DNA from: Bacteroidota bacterium
GTDB taxonomy: Bacteria; Bacteroidota; Bacteroidia; 2-12-FULL-35-15
NCBI GenBank assembly: GCA_947476185.1
Contig: CANJPX010000024.1
Span: 1 to 45,406 of the forward strand
Direction of reading: 5' to 3'
DNA length: 45,406 nt
Shown in pieces: positions 32,501 to 41,300 of this stretch. The notes below the pieces were generated by a model. The model had not been told where the DNA came from, did not search any database, and saw only the letters and a program-made list of their open reading frames with translations. Both the position numbers and the translations under genes were made by a program. How positions within the stretch are numbered: the stretch's first letter is position 1; every line of letters begins with the position of its first letter.

Positions 32501-35500
32501 TTTTAGTGGCAGCAATTTCGTCGGCATATTTTTTATTGATATTTCCAGATGCTAAGGCAGTGGAATTGTCTGCACTTGTATTATCAGAAACATTGATATC
32601 AGTTTTTTTAGTAGTATTGTCAGCAACAACAACTCCATCTTTTTTCAATTTCTCCACTGATGCAATTGTGGTAGCTGTTGTTTTTTGTTTTTCTTTCAAT
32701 TCCTTTTCTAAAGCCGAGATCTCAGCATTCAATTCCTTTTTCTTCGCTTTATCTTTTTCTGTTTTTACATCTTCCTTTTTAGCAGCTAATTCATCACTAA
32801 TGGATGCAGACCAATTTTTATACAATTCTGCTTTTTTATTTTCGCGCTCAAGTTCATTTGAAATAATTTCTGTTGCTGCAATGTCCTCCGAATATTTTTT
32901 TGCATAATCAACCTTTACATCACCAGAATTTTCGGATATATTAGTTGAATTATCAGTATTGGCATCTACATTTTTATTAGTATTATCAATTGAATTATTT
33001 CCATTCTTATTTTCTGTATTTACTGAAACTACATCATTTGTTTTTGCATTATTATCAGTAGTTTTTGTAGAATTAATAATTCCTACATCTGCTGTCTTAA
33101 TTGATGTGTCACTCGTTTTGTTCGTATTCGCAGCAATTGCATTTTCAGATGCTGTTGAATTCTTAATATTTTTCACCTGCTGCTCTAATTTTTCTTTATC
33201 AATCATAGCAACATCGGCAGCAGCTTTTTCATTTGTCACATCTTTTGCCTTATCATACACATTGCTCACTAGGGCTGTTTCATTTACAACACCATTGTAT
33301 TCTTTCTGAAGCTGAGCAACTTTCTGTTCATTCAATGCAAGGTCCTTTTTGCTGTCCTCAGTATCCATTTTTAACCCCGCAACCTGATCGATCAAACCTT
33401 GCTTTACTTTTTCATTTTTCTCTTTATCAGCATCTGCTTGTGTTGTTATGGCTAATGCTTCATTATCAGAAATCTCCTGTTTGATATCAGCAACAGCTTG
33501 AATCGCTTTATCTAATTCGCGTTTTTTGTTGTCAACATCCATCTTTAAACTGTTCGCCAGAGTTGGATTATTATTCTGTTCTGCCAATGCATCCAATTTC
33601 TTCTGCTGTTCATCTAACTTTGCAAACAAGGCTGGATCAGATTTTTTTGATTTTACAGCCGCTTCCAGATCTTTTGCGTATTGCAGAGAAAGGTCCGCTT
33701 CCTGTTCCTTAGCAGAAGCTCTGAATTCTATTTTTTTAGCGAGATTAAAAGCGGCAACTGTTTCCTGGTTTAGATCCTCTGCTTCCTTGGTTGCTGCATT
33801 TGCTTCTTCAATGGTCGCTTGTTTCTTTACATTATCATCCATTTTAGAAGCATCGTTCATTAATTGTTCTGCCTCTTTTGATTTGTTCAATGCCAATTCA
33901 TTTTTCTGATTGGCTAAAACCAAGGCTACATTAGCTTGTTCTTTCAGATCTTTCGCCTCTTTAGCAACATCTTCCGCATCGGAATAACCGATCTTTACAA
34001 TATCATTATTGTTTAATTTCGCTGATGCGGATGTTGAATTATCTTTTGCGGTATTACTTACAACATCGGAAGTTGCAGAAGAATCTTTCGAAGCAACAGC
34101 CACATTTGTTGATGGCGCATCTGTAATATTCACATCCATCTTCGATTTTTCTTTAATGAAATTAAGAGCGAGCAAATAACTCGCATCATCTAACACTTCA
34201 TCAAACAGATTATGTATGATCAATTTATCCGTTCCTGTTTCATAACTGATCTCTTGTTTCATGGGGCGGAATACGTATTGAACAGGAACATCTACAATAT
34301 CCGACTGAGTTGCAAAACCGGCAGCTTCAACTGTAAATAAAAATTTCCCGCCATTTGGAATGTTTATCAAATACACGCCATTTGCCTTCGAATTAAAGAT
34401 TCCCAGTATCTCATTATCCTTAAGATCCTTAACCGTGATTTTCACGTCCAATGCTTGATTATCACGATTTTTCACAATAGCACCTTTAATGATCCCAATA
34501 TCGATTGGTTTCCGCTCAACATTGATATGGTAAACAGCTGTTTTTCCGGTCTTACTTGCTCTCGCAGAAGAGAAAAAAGCTTCTTTTTCATCCTCATTAG
34601 TGACATATAGAATATCATCATCAGGTGTATTAATAGGAAAATCAAGGTTAACCGGTTTGTTCCAAGTATCGGTTTCTTCATTCAAAGTTGTTTTAAAAAT
34701 ATCGTAACCACCCATAGAATTATGACCTTTTGAACAGAAATACAACACCTTTCCATTGGGGTGGAGAAAAGGAAAATCTTCGTCATATTCTGTATTTACA
34801 GGATAACCAAGTGTTTGGGGTTTACTCCATTCTCCTGTGGGAAGCTTACGGATGATATAAATATCTTTTCCCCTTTCAGGATCATCACCATAACTCGAGA
34901 AAAACACCTGATTGTTATTTGATGCGAGATAAATAATTGATTTCTCTTTTTTCTTTTTGTCCAGCGCTGTTTTAAAAACGTCCTCATCAGGCTTAGCTAA
35001 AAGTTTTCCACCAATCCCTGAAATATCATAAGAACGAAAGAAATCCGTACGACTCATTTCTTTCTTTTCAATTACAACAAGATCTGTTAAGTTGCGTAAT
35101 AACTTCTTGCCATTCCTACACATCTCAATTTGTCTGTCTACCATCAATTTCTCTGCCTTTGCTGATGATGCAACATTTTTATAAAGCAAATACTCTTTTA
35201 TAGCATCATCAAAACGATAGTTTAAATGGTAAGCTCTTGCAAGATAAAATAGAGCTTCCTTTTCAACTTCCGGCTTATTGACAGCAAATTCTAAAAAAGC
35301 AATTGGCTTTTCCTTATCATCACTGGCATATAACATACATACTCCCAAGCGATAATTATAATTCGGGTCTTTCGGGTAAATACTGGTGAGTTGTGAATAC
35401 AAAGGATAGGCCTCTTCAAACTGGTCATCGTCAAATAACTTTGCAGCTTGTGTCTTCAATTCTTCTTCAGAACCAAAAGTGGTTTGAGCAGAAGCAACAG

Positions 35501-35558
35501 ATATGCTGAATGCAAACGCCAGGAGCAATAAGTAAAGTAATCTTACATGCTTATTCAT
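29595..35558 (-). CDS. Giant PorE-like T9SS-associated protein with coiled coils and three SPOR-like domains
   Basis: A 1,987-residue exported protein (signal peptide cleaved near SVASA-QTTF). Residues about 30-150 are TPR-like; 205-345 hold PD40 beta-propeller repeats (VFFSSYGDDPERGKDIYII, GKVLYFCSKG, GGYDIF, EAFFSSARA); 356-435 are a carboxypeptidase-regulatory-like domain (IKGAIVKNRDNQALDVKITV). This order is the N-terminal layout of PorE, the T9SS protein that normally ends in an OmpA-like peptidoglycan-binding domain. Here that domain is absent. Instead come helical coiled coils (about 520-800, a duplicated 90-residue unit at 883-973 and 1006-1096, and 1220-1400), Asn/Thr/Asp-rich linkers with 20-residue tandem repeats, and three SPOR-like domains (about 1576-1656, 1723-1816, 1893-1987; each with VQIGAF- or VQVGVY-type starts and a DAFVVAFFNGKRIS-type end). 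SPOR domains bind denuded peptidoglycan. A PorE-like role is inferred. Confidence 0.75.
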   Translation of the reverse strand: MNKHVRLLYLLLLAFAFSISVASAQTTFGSEEELKTQAAKLFDDDQFEEAYPLYSQLTSIYPKDPNYNYRLGVCMLYASDDKEKPIAFLEFAVNKPEVEKEALFYLARAYHLNYRFDDAIKEYLLYKNVASSAKAEKLMVDRQIEMCRNGKKLLRNLTDLVVIEKKEMSRTDFFRSYDISGIGGKLLAKPDEDVFKTALDKKKKEKSIIYLASNNNQVFFSSYGDDPERGKDIYIIRKLPTGEWSKPQTLGYPVNTEYDEDFPFLHPNGKVLYFCSKGHNSMGGYDIFKTTLNEETDTWNKPVNLDFPINTPDDDILYVTNEDEKEAFFSSARASKTGKTAVYHINVERKPIDIGIIKGAIVKNRDNQALDVKITVKDLKDNEILGIFNSKANGVYLINIPNGGKFLFTVEAAGFATQSDIVDVPVQYVFRPMKQEISYETGTDKLIIHNLFDEVLDDASYLLALNFIKEKSKMDVNITDAPSTNVAVASKDSSATSDVVSNTAKDNSTSASAKLNNNDIVKIGYSDAEDVAKEAKDLKEQANVALVLANQKNELALNKSKEAEQLMNDASKMDDNVKKQATIEEANAATKEAEDLNQETVAAFNLAKKIEFRASAKEQEADLSLQYAKDLEAAVKSKKSDPALFAKLDEQQKKLDALAEQNNNPTLANSLKMDVDNKKRELDKAIQAVADIKQEISDNEALAITTQADADKEKNEKVKQGLIDQVAGLKMDTEDSKKDLALNEQKVAQLQKEYNGVVNETALVSNVYDKAKDVTNEKAAADVAMIDKEKLEQQVKNIKNSTASENAIAANTNKTSDTSIKTADVGIINSTKTTDNNAKTNDVVSVNTENKNGNNSIDNTNKNVDANTDNSTNISENSGDVKVDYAKKYSEDIAATEIISNELERENKKAELYKNWSASISDELAAKKEDVKTEKDKAKKKELNAEISALEKELKEKQKTTATTIASVEKLKKDGVVVADNTTKKTDINVSDNTSADNSTALASGNINKKYADEIAATKSIPNEVDQEKAKAAVLQNWSKAIDEDVAKKKIQMEASSDPEMKALLVLKIQQEEQQSIGNQKEAVISLGKAELLKNNPGLTSKTNDVAITTTQDNNVVNNTVKKNDVAVANTQDNNQANNTTKTNDAAFTTTQDNNLVNNTVKTNDVAVSNAQDNNAANNTTRTNDAAVTNTKDNNLTDNTAKTNNNIALKDVDSNTVGNTLDAVNASAEKMFAYKSSASADQAKKADVLNKQAEDFISQSNDLKSKAAAENNVTAKNAIYAEADELEKQSENKKTEAAQIVAVANKTEYLDNQNKLEQFAVATKGNTADDISIVELMKEDANLYFNRAQKSRDLANSASDYYEKETAFEDAYKNEMIALEKQKKATDIYLKYTSDVAVNNNKLEVDNTMANKSADNSSKTNNVVANNTIKTNDLAINNANTIKSVDTNKSADNTLINNTSKDNTLKTNDVVVNNSTDKNSTDNNVKTKDLTNNSTTNTAVTTNDVAVNNNIDNNVTNNTTKTKDQTANSTTSTVTNTNDVVATKLPLTNTNEVFVKTSTPVYSASKPIPVNSKLPEGLIFKVQIGAFRNPIPQDLFKGMSPITGETTPQGFTRYTAGLFTKFVTADKVKGEIRDLGYKDAFVVAFFNGKRISMVEALGMTGETMPVNDQIASNTIADNTSNTTDNSASNTTSQTTVNNTTTQAPVNNTATAQTTIPAVTQNVSVLSGLFYTVQVGVYSQPVSANKLHNIQPLYTETAQNGNLRYNTGIYNNIARAAEAKNMIVDAGIIDAFVTAYYNGKRISIPEAAQLISLGNAVFSNDPDINRLPTFSAAASQTVSNPVNNTFSNEITNLLPVKVDQVSNNQVKPDVIKTTTPAVSEKVKAESNASNTMIVDSGIVFKVQIGAFKEEVPLAIANKFLKIARMGVKNYKDANGLTIYTVGTFKSYAEANSVKADVVATANITDAFIVAYKDGIKISVEEAKTLIGN
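31981..32256 (-). repeat. 60-bp tandem repeats with a 120-bp higher-order period
   Basis: Successive 60-base units start TCTT (31981, 32041, 32101, 32161, 32221 on the plus strand) and encode 20-residue units such as TKTNDAAFTTTQDNNLVNNT. Alternate units resemble each other most: AGCT-type units at 31981 and 32101 have GTATTGTTAGCT, while units at 32041 and 32161 have GTATTGTTAACT. The array therefore grew as 120-bp pairs. It lies at about residues 1102-1193 of the giant protein. Confidence 0.8.
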
Positions 35559-35677
35559 TTATAGTGTCCGATTTTATCGGAAGAAATGAGCTTTAACTGA
35601 TGAACAATAAAACGGTGGTTTATAATACGTTGCGCCTTAATAAACAATGCCAGTAACCACCTTAACATACAAATTTA
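35559..35677 (-). promoter_or_regulatory. Putative promoter and structured 5' leader of the giant gene
   Basis: On the minus strand TAAATTTG (35677-35670) matches the -7 box. Transcription starting about 7 bases later would begin at GGTGGTT (35661-35655), which pairs with AACCACC (35620-35614) across a 34-base loop, forming a 5'-terminal stem. A second small hairpin, CCGAT and ATCGG around AAA (35580-35568), lies 9 bases before the ATG. No -33 TTTG is seen at normal spacing. Confidence 0.4.
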
Positions 35678-35690
35678 AGTTTTTTTATTG

Positions 35691-35741
35691 ACAGATGCTA
35701 TTCTGTTAGAAATTCCATAGTTTTAAAATGTTTTTCTATGG
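35691..35741. repeat. Two inverted repeats in the divergent gap
   Basis: ACAGA and TCTGT (35691-35706), and CCATAG and CTATGG (35715-35741, 15-base centre), lie between the promoters of the giant gene and the beta-helix lipoprotein gene. They could be shared operators. Otherwise the 241-base gap is AT-rich. Confidence 0.3.
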
Positions 35742-35787
35742 TTTTATAATAATGACTGTCAAATACCGTTAATTTTACCGCTTATCT

Positions 35788-35795
35788 TATCTTTG
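35788..35795 (+). promoter_or_regulatory. -7 box of the beta-helix lipoprotein gene (TATCTTTG)
   Basis: An exact TAnnTTTG match four bases before the ATG at 35800, implying a leaderless or nearly leaderless transcript. No -33 TTTG is seen at normal spacing. Confidence 0.35.
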
Positions 35796-35799
35796 CGAA

Positions 35800-37254
35800 A
35801 TGAAACTGAAACAATTTCTTCCTGTTTGTTTATTATTACTTCTTATTTTATCTTCTTGCAAAAAGGATGGACTTTTAACCGATTCAGGTGCAAAACTCGA
35901 GTTTTCTACTGACTCTGTTTTATTTGACACCGTTTTTCATTATGCGGGTTCTACAACAAAAGTTTTTCGCATTTATAACAGATACGATCAGCCCATGAAT
36001 ATTTCGAAGGCTTATCTGGCAACAGGATCAGGTTCAGCCTTCAAACTGAATATCGATGGTATTTCTACTACTGCTACTGCTCCTATTCTTACAGATATTG
36101 AAATATTAGGAGGAGACAGTTTATATGTTTTTGTTCAAGTATATGTTAATCCTACGGTAGCAAACCCAGTGCTAATTAAAGATTCAATAATTTTTGAAAC
36201 AAACGGAAACATACAAGATGTAAAATTGACTGCTATAGGACAAGATGTACATTTAATTAAACCGGATCACTTTCCTACTAATGGTTTACCTCCATACAGC
36301 ATTATCAGTCCCACGGCTATAAACACAACATTATTAACAGATATGCCCTATTTGATTTTTGGATACACTGTTGTCGATTCTTTTAGTACACTTACTATTC
36401 CTGCAGGAGTGCATATTTACATGCACAATCATGCAGTGCTTTGGGTATATCGTGATGGAACGCTTGAAATTCTTGGCTCACACGGAAATGAAGTAACAAT
36501 TCAGGGCGATCGCTTGGAAGCCGAATACAAAGATGTCCCAGGTCAATGGGGAAAAATATGGCTGTCAAGGTTAAGTAAAAATAATATAATTGATTGGGCA
36601 ATAATTAAAAATGGAGGAATTGGTGTACAATCAGATACTGTTGCGTCGCTCATTACCCCTACTCTAAGAATATCAAACACGATTATTAAAAACATGTCGG
36701 TTGCAGCTTTATATGGACAAGGCACTCACATCAGAGGCGTAAATTGCGTATTTGCTAATTGCGGACAGTTTGTCGCAGCACTTACCATTGGTGGGAAATA
36801 CCGTTTTGAACATTGCACATTTGCTAACTATTGGAATAGAGATAGCCGATCTACACCAACAATTGCTCTATCCAATTATTATTATTCATCGGGAGGCGCA
36901 TATGTAGTGCGTGACCTGGATAGTGCTTATTTTGGGAATTGTATTGTCTATGGCGATATTTCTGAGGAAATAGGAATGGATTCTTCTATTTATGGTGGAA
37001 ACTTTTCGTATAAATTTGATTTCACACTTTTAAAAACGGAAAGAAATATTCCGAATGGTATTCATTATAATAATGCTTATAAAAATATTGATCCGGGGTT
37101 TTCAAATGTCGGTGACAATAATTACAAACCGGTAATAGGTTCTATAAACATCATTGATAAAGGTTCTAATCTTATTTCAATTCCTAGAGATCTGAATGAT
37201 GCTGCTAGGCCAAATGGTCCACTCCCCGACCTTGGAGCTTACGAATTTTATTAA
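35800..37254 (+). CDS. Surface lipoprotein with a right-handed beta-helix
   Basis: A 484-residue lipoprotein (VCLLLLLILSSCKKD; lipidated Cys about residue 20). Residues about 35-145 form a beta-sandwich (FDTVFHYAGSTTKVFRIYN, then SDSVLFDT-like strands). Residues about 180-420 have the spacing of a right-handed parallel beta-helix: VHIYMHNHAVLWVYRDGTLEI, WGKIWLSRLSKNNIIDWAII, NTIIKNMSVAALYGQG and HCTFANYWNRDS. The tail (DKGSNL, then LNDAARPNGPLPDLGAYEFY) is typical of Bacteroidota beta-helix proteins. No catalytic motif is evident; carbohydrate binding is possible. It is divergent from the giant PorE-like gene. Confidence 0.8.
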   Translation: MKLKQFLPVCLLLLLILSSCKKDGLLTDSGAKLEFSTDSVLFDTVFHYAGSTTKVFRIYNRYDQPMNISKAYLATGSGSAFKLNIDGISTTATAPILTDIEILGGDSLYVFVQVYVNPTVANPVLIKDSIIFETNGNIQDVKLTAIGQDVHLIKPDHFPTNGLPPYSIISPTAINTTLLTDMPYLIFGYTVVDSFSTLTIPAGVHIYMHNHAVLWVYRDGTLEILGSHGNEVTIQGDRLEAEYKDVPGQWGKIWLSRLSKNNIIDWAIIKNGGIGVQSDTVASLITPTLRISNTIIKNMSVAALYGQGTHIRGVNCVFANCGQFVAALTIGGKYRFEHCTFANYWNRDSRSTPTIALSNYYYSSGGAYVVRDLDSAYFGNCIVYGDISEEIGMDSSIYGGNFSYKFDFTLLKTERNIPNGIHYNNAYKNIDPGFSNVGDNNYKPVIGSINIIDKGSNLISIPRDLNDAARPNGPLPDLGAYEFY

Positions 37255-37277
37255 GTATTTATATCATAAAAAATCCC

Positions 37278-37306
37278 GTTCGATATTTTTATTGAACAGT
37301 TTTTTT
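37278..37306 (+). terminator. Terminator of the beta-helix lipoprotein gene
   Basis: GTTCGATA (37278-37285) pairs with TATTGAAC (37290-37297) through eight base pairs including one G-U, with a TTTT loop. AG and a T-rich run (37300-37306 and on) follow. It lies 23 bases after the stop codon, between convergent genes. Confidence 0.6.
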
Positions 37307-37320
37307 CTTTTACTATTTTC

Positions 37321-38355
37321 TTACAAGAATCGGGCACCTACTTTTTTAGCTTGCTTGTTGGCAAAAATGCCTTTATACTGAAGGTATATTTCAAAACCTC
37401 CAACCGATTTAGATGTAGGCGTAAGCTTCGAAGCGGTAACATCGTATGCTGCACCGAAAGAAAACATTTTAATATCGTAACGAAATGTTATGTAAACAGC
37501 ATCTCTGAAACGATAAAATATTCCGAAATAAACTGCTTTGTCGGTTTGATTATCTGTATAACGCGAAGCTTCTTCTAAAACATATCGTACATTTAATCCG
37601 CCATTAAGTAATAAAGAAGTCCCTTGTTGATACGCAATCAAACTAGGCAATAAGGTAGTGTTACTCGTTTCACTTAATTTATATCCTACATTCCATTGCA
37701 CACCAAATTTTGGCAATAACCTTTCAGGTCCACCGATTACACTCACATTTGGTGCGGTAAAATGATGAAATGAAAATCCTAAAGCACTTCTAAACAAATG
37801 GTCTGTTCTGAAATTCCATACAATTCCTGTCGACATATCCAGATATCCTTTACCTCCACCACCTTCAGCAGTACCAAACGCAGGATTATATGTTCCGGCA
37901 ACAGGGTCATATTGACTGTCCCACTTCACACCGCCTAATGCAACCGATTTCGTATTATACCCAATAGTATATCCTAAAGTAATATTATGTTTTTGCCTTC
38001 CGCCAATAAATTTTGTATAAGAGACTAATGCATTGTAAGAAGTTGTTTTTAAATGAACAGGTCCATCATTATCATTACTGATATTAAGCCCTGCCGCAAA
38101 AAAATCTTCAGTCAACATTCTTTTCTTAAAGATGGGACCATCAACAGCAATGTTAAAAGTTTTATACGGATTGGTTACTGTAAACCATTGCATACGATAT
38201 AAAGTATATGCTCTTATATCAGCATTAAAAGCACCTGTATTTCCAGGGTTGGCATTTAATGGTGCTGCATAAAATTGCGAATAATGGAAATCTTGTGCAA
38301 TGGAAGAAACACCAAATACAAAAATGGATAATACTATTAAAGTTGTTTTTTTCAT
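37321..38355 (-). CDS. PorP/SprF family T9SS membrane protein
   Basis: A 344-residue outer-membrane beta-barrel protein with signal peptide (MKKTTLIVLSIFVFGVSSIA-QD). FHYSQFYAAPLNANPGNTGA at the mature N terminus is the PorP/SprF signature, followed by YRMQWFTVTNPY and many alternating aromatic strands, ending in a barrel-like strand. PorP/SprF paralogs help secrete or attach specific type B cargo. It starts 39 bases after the large type B protein gene on the same strand, the usual arrangement of a cognate pair. Confidence 0.92.
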   Translation of the reverse strand: MKKTTLIVLSIFVFGVSSIAQDFHYSQFYAAPLNANPGNTGAFNADIRAYTLYRMQWFTVTNPYKTFNIAVDGPIFKKRMLTEDFFAAGLNISNDNDGPVHLKTTSYNALVSYTKFIGGRQKHNITLGYTIGYNTKSVALGGVKWDSQYDPVAGTYNPAFGTAEGGGGKGYLDMSTGIVWNFRTDHLFRSALGFSFHHFTAPNVSVIGGPERLLPKFGVQWNVGYKLSETSNTTLLPSLIAYQQGTSLLLNGGLNVRYVLEEASRYTDNQTDKAVYFGIFYRFRDAVYITFRYDIKMFSFGAAYDVTASKLTPTSKSVGGFEIYLQYKGIFANKQAKKVGARFL

Positions 38356-38394
38356 AACTATTTTCTTTAAGGAAAAATATTTTTAGTTCGATTT

Positions 38395-41300
38395 TTATCT
38401 TGCGAGCATTATTGCACCATGCTCTTTAGCTTCACTGCCATCGCAAAAGACGACAATCAGATCATAAACAAAAACGTTATCGTTCATTCGGAGTCCGATC
38501 AATTTTCCATCCCAACCATTTTCAGGACTAGAAGATTCAAAAACTTTTTCTCCGATTCTGTCAAATATTTTCAAATTAATATAATCGATTCCACGACCGT
38601 GAACCTGAAGTATATCATTTACGCCATCACCATTTGGAGAAAATCCTGTTGGCATATAATAAGTAAAAATGTTTTCTACAACAACTGTAACAGTTTCGGA
38701 ATCGGTACAACCTTCGGGACTAGTATAAGTGACAGTGTAATCAGTTGTAACTGTTGGAGAAACTGTTGCTTCAGGGCCAGTGGAACTGGAACCTGTCCAG
38801 TTGTATGTTCCATCAGAAGGACTCGCGTATAAAGTTGTAGATTCACATGCGTTGATCACTAAATTCCCTGTAACTGTTACAGTAACCGGTGCGCCAACGA
38901 TGATATAGGCGACTTGCGTTACCGTATCAGAACCGTCTGCATTTGTTGCAATAAGTGTAACAGAATAAGAACCATTTGCATTATAACAAATGTTCGTTGG
39001 ATTCTGTGAGGTAGACGTGGCTGGCGAACCACCAGGAAATGACCAACTCCAAGAAGTTGGAGAATTTGTGCTCAGATCTGTAAAATTAACACAAGCAGGT
39101 GTTGTACAGAAGATCGTTTGATTCGCTGTAAAATTAGCTACCGGCGGAGAACAAGTATTTACAGTAATTGTAACTGTATTTGAATTAGCAGGAGAACCTG
39201 TTACACAAGGTGCAGTTGAGGTCATGGTCACAGTGACAACATCGCCATTAGATAAAGCTGAAGTAGTAAATGTTGCAGAATTAGTACCTGCATTAACTCC
39301 ATTCACTTGCCACTGATAACTTGGTGTTCCACCATTTGTAGGTGTTGCGGTAAACGTAACCGGATCACCTGCACAAATTGTTGTGGGAGCACCTACAATT
39401 GTTACAGAAGCAGTAACACTTGTATTTACAACCATTGTAATAGTGTTAGACGTTGCCGGAGATCCTGTTGCACAGCTCAAAGCTGATGTCATAATCACTG
39501 TAATAAGGTCACCATTAGCTAAAGTGGTTGCAGCGAATGTTGAAGAGGTTGCCCCTCCAACATTTGTTCCGTTGATCTGCCATTGATACGTTGGAGTTGC
39601 TCCCCCATTTATAGGCGTTGCAGTAAAAGTAACAAGATTACCGGAACAAATTGTTGTACCAGGACTCGCTGCAATACTTACCGATGCAGGAACTGCGGCA
39701 GTTATAATAATTATAATCGTGTTCGATGTGGCCGGAGAACCAGTAGCACAACTCAAACTGGAAGTCATAATTACTGTTACCTGATCACCATTTAGCAAAC
39801 CAGAAGAAGTAAAAGTTGAAGACGTAGCTCCACCAACATTTACTCCATTAACTTGCCATTGATAGGTTGGTGTAGTTCCGCCATTAGTCGGAGTAGCAGT
39901 AAAAGTAACAGCATCACCTGCACAAATTGTTGCACCTGTTGATGTAATATTTGCAGAAGCAGGAACAGAAGCAGAAACAATTATTGTAATTGTATTTGAA
40001 GTTTCAGTTATAGGTGATGCACACAATGCATTTGAAGTCATAATAACTGTTACCAAATCACCATTTACTAATGAGGATGAAGTAAAAGTTGATGAAGTAG
40101 CACCACCAACATTCACTCCGTTGACCTGCCATTGATAAGTTGGAGTTGTACCTCCATTTGTTGGGGAAGCAGTAAACGTAACAGGATCACCCGCACAAAT
40201 TGTAGCTCCGGTAGATGTTATGGAAACAGAAGGTACAACAATAGGATTAACGACCATTGTAATTCCTGTTGATGTTGCAGTAACAGGCGATGCACAAGAA
40301 GCGTTGGAAGACAGTATAACAGTTACTATATCTCCATTAATTAAAGTAGTTGTTGAAAAAGTTGAGGCTGTAGCTCCGCCAACATTTACTCCATTGATCT
40401 GCCATTGATAAGTTGGAGTTGTTCCTCCATTTGCTGGAGCAGCAGTGAATGTAACAGATGTTCCTGCACAAATTGGTCCGGAAGGAAGTGCTGTAATAGT
40501 AACTGATGGAACTACAACAGCATTGATAATAATATTCACACCGTTATCAGAACCAATAACTGCAGGTGTTGAACTTATCACTCTTATCCTATAGGCTGTT
40601 CCAGTTGCTGTCGCACATGGTATCGTGCAAACAATTGTTCCTGTATTCGCCACACTCACAAGTGTTCCAATTGTTGTTGGTGCGGCAAAACTTCCAAGTG
40701 CATTGGATAATTGAGCTGTATATGTATTTCCTGCTGTAAATGTCCCTGTACTTGTAAAAGGAACGTTTACAGAACTGCAGGCACAAAAAGGGCTACCCGT
40801 TATTGTACCGGTAGTGATCGTATTTAATGAAGAAGTGGTTGATAATGTAATATCATCAGCAGCAAAAGAAGGGTCGGATCCTGCACCATCATCATTATTC
40901 ACCCATCTGAAAGCTATTTTTACAAGTGGATTATTATCAGCAGAAACGGGAAGAGCAACTGTTCTTGAAGTCCATAAACCTTGACCGCCACAACCAGTTA
41001 ACGTCTTAGGCATATTATCTAAAAAAGTCCATACAGCTCCATCAAAATAATAAAACGTTGCATCATCAAAAGTAGTTTGACCTCCTTCTATATAATTAAA
41101 ATTAACAGAGATGGTTGTTTTTCCTGTGCAATTAATTGTTGGCGATTCTGACCTTCTATTCGTCAATGGACAAAATAAAAATCCACATAATCCACCTGCA
41201 TCATAAGCCGCTCCACCTGTTGGATTAAAAACACTGGTAACATGTAAAGTATTATTCCCATTTAATGCCGCTCCACAACTTGTTGGAGCTCCTAAATTTG

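Noticed and set aside
32497-33909. Several plus-strand open frames of 80-140 codons
   Set aside because: They lie opposite the coiled-coil coding region of the giant gene. Lys/Glu/Ala-rich codons read backwards as Phe/Ser/Cys-rich frames without recognised domains.
39383-40408. Plus-strand open frames within the Ig-repeat region
   Set aside because: They recur with the repeat period and are antisense shadows of the type B protein.
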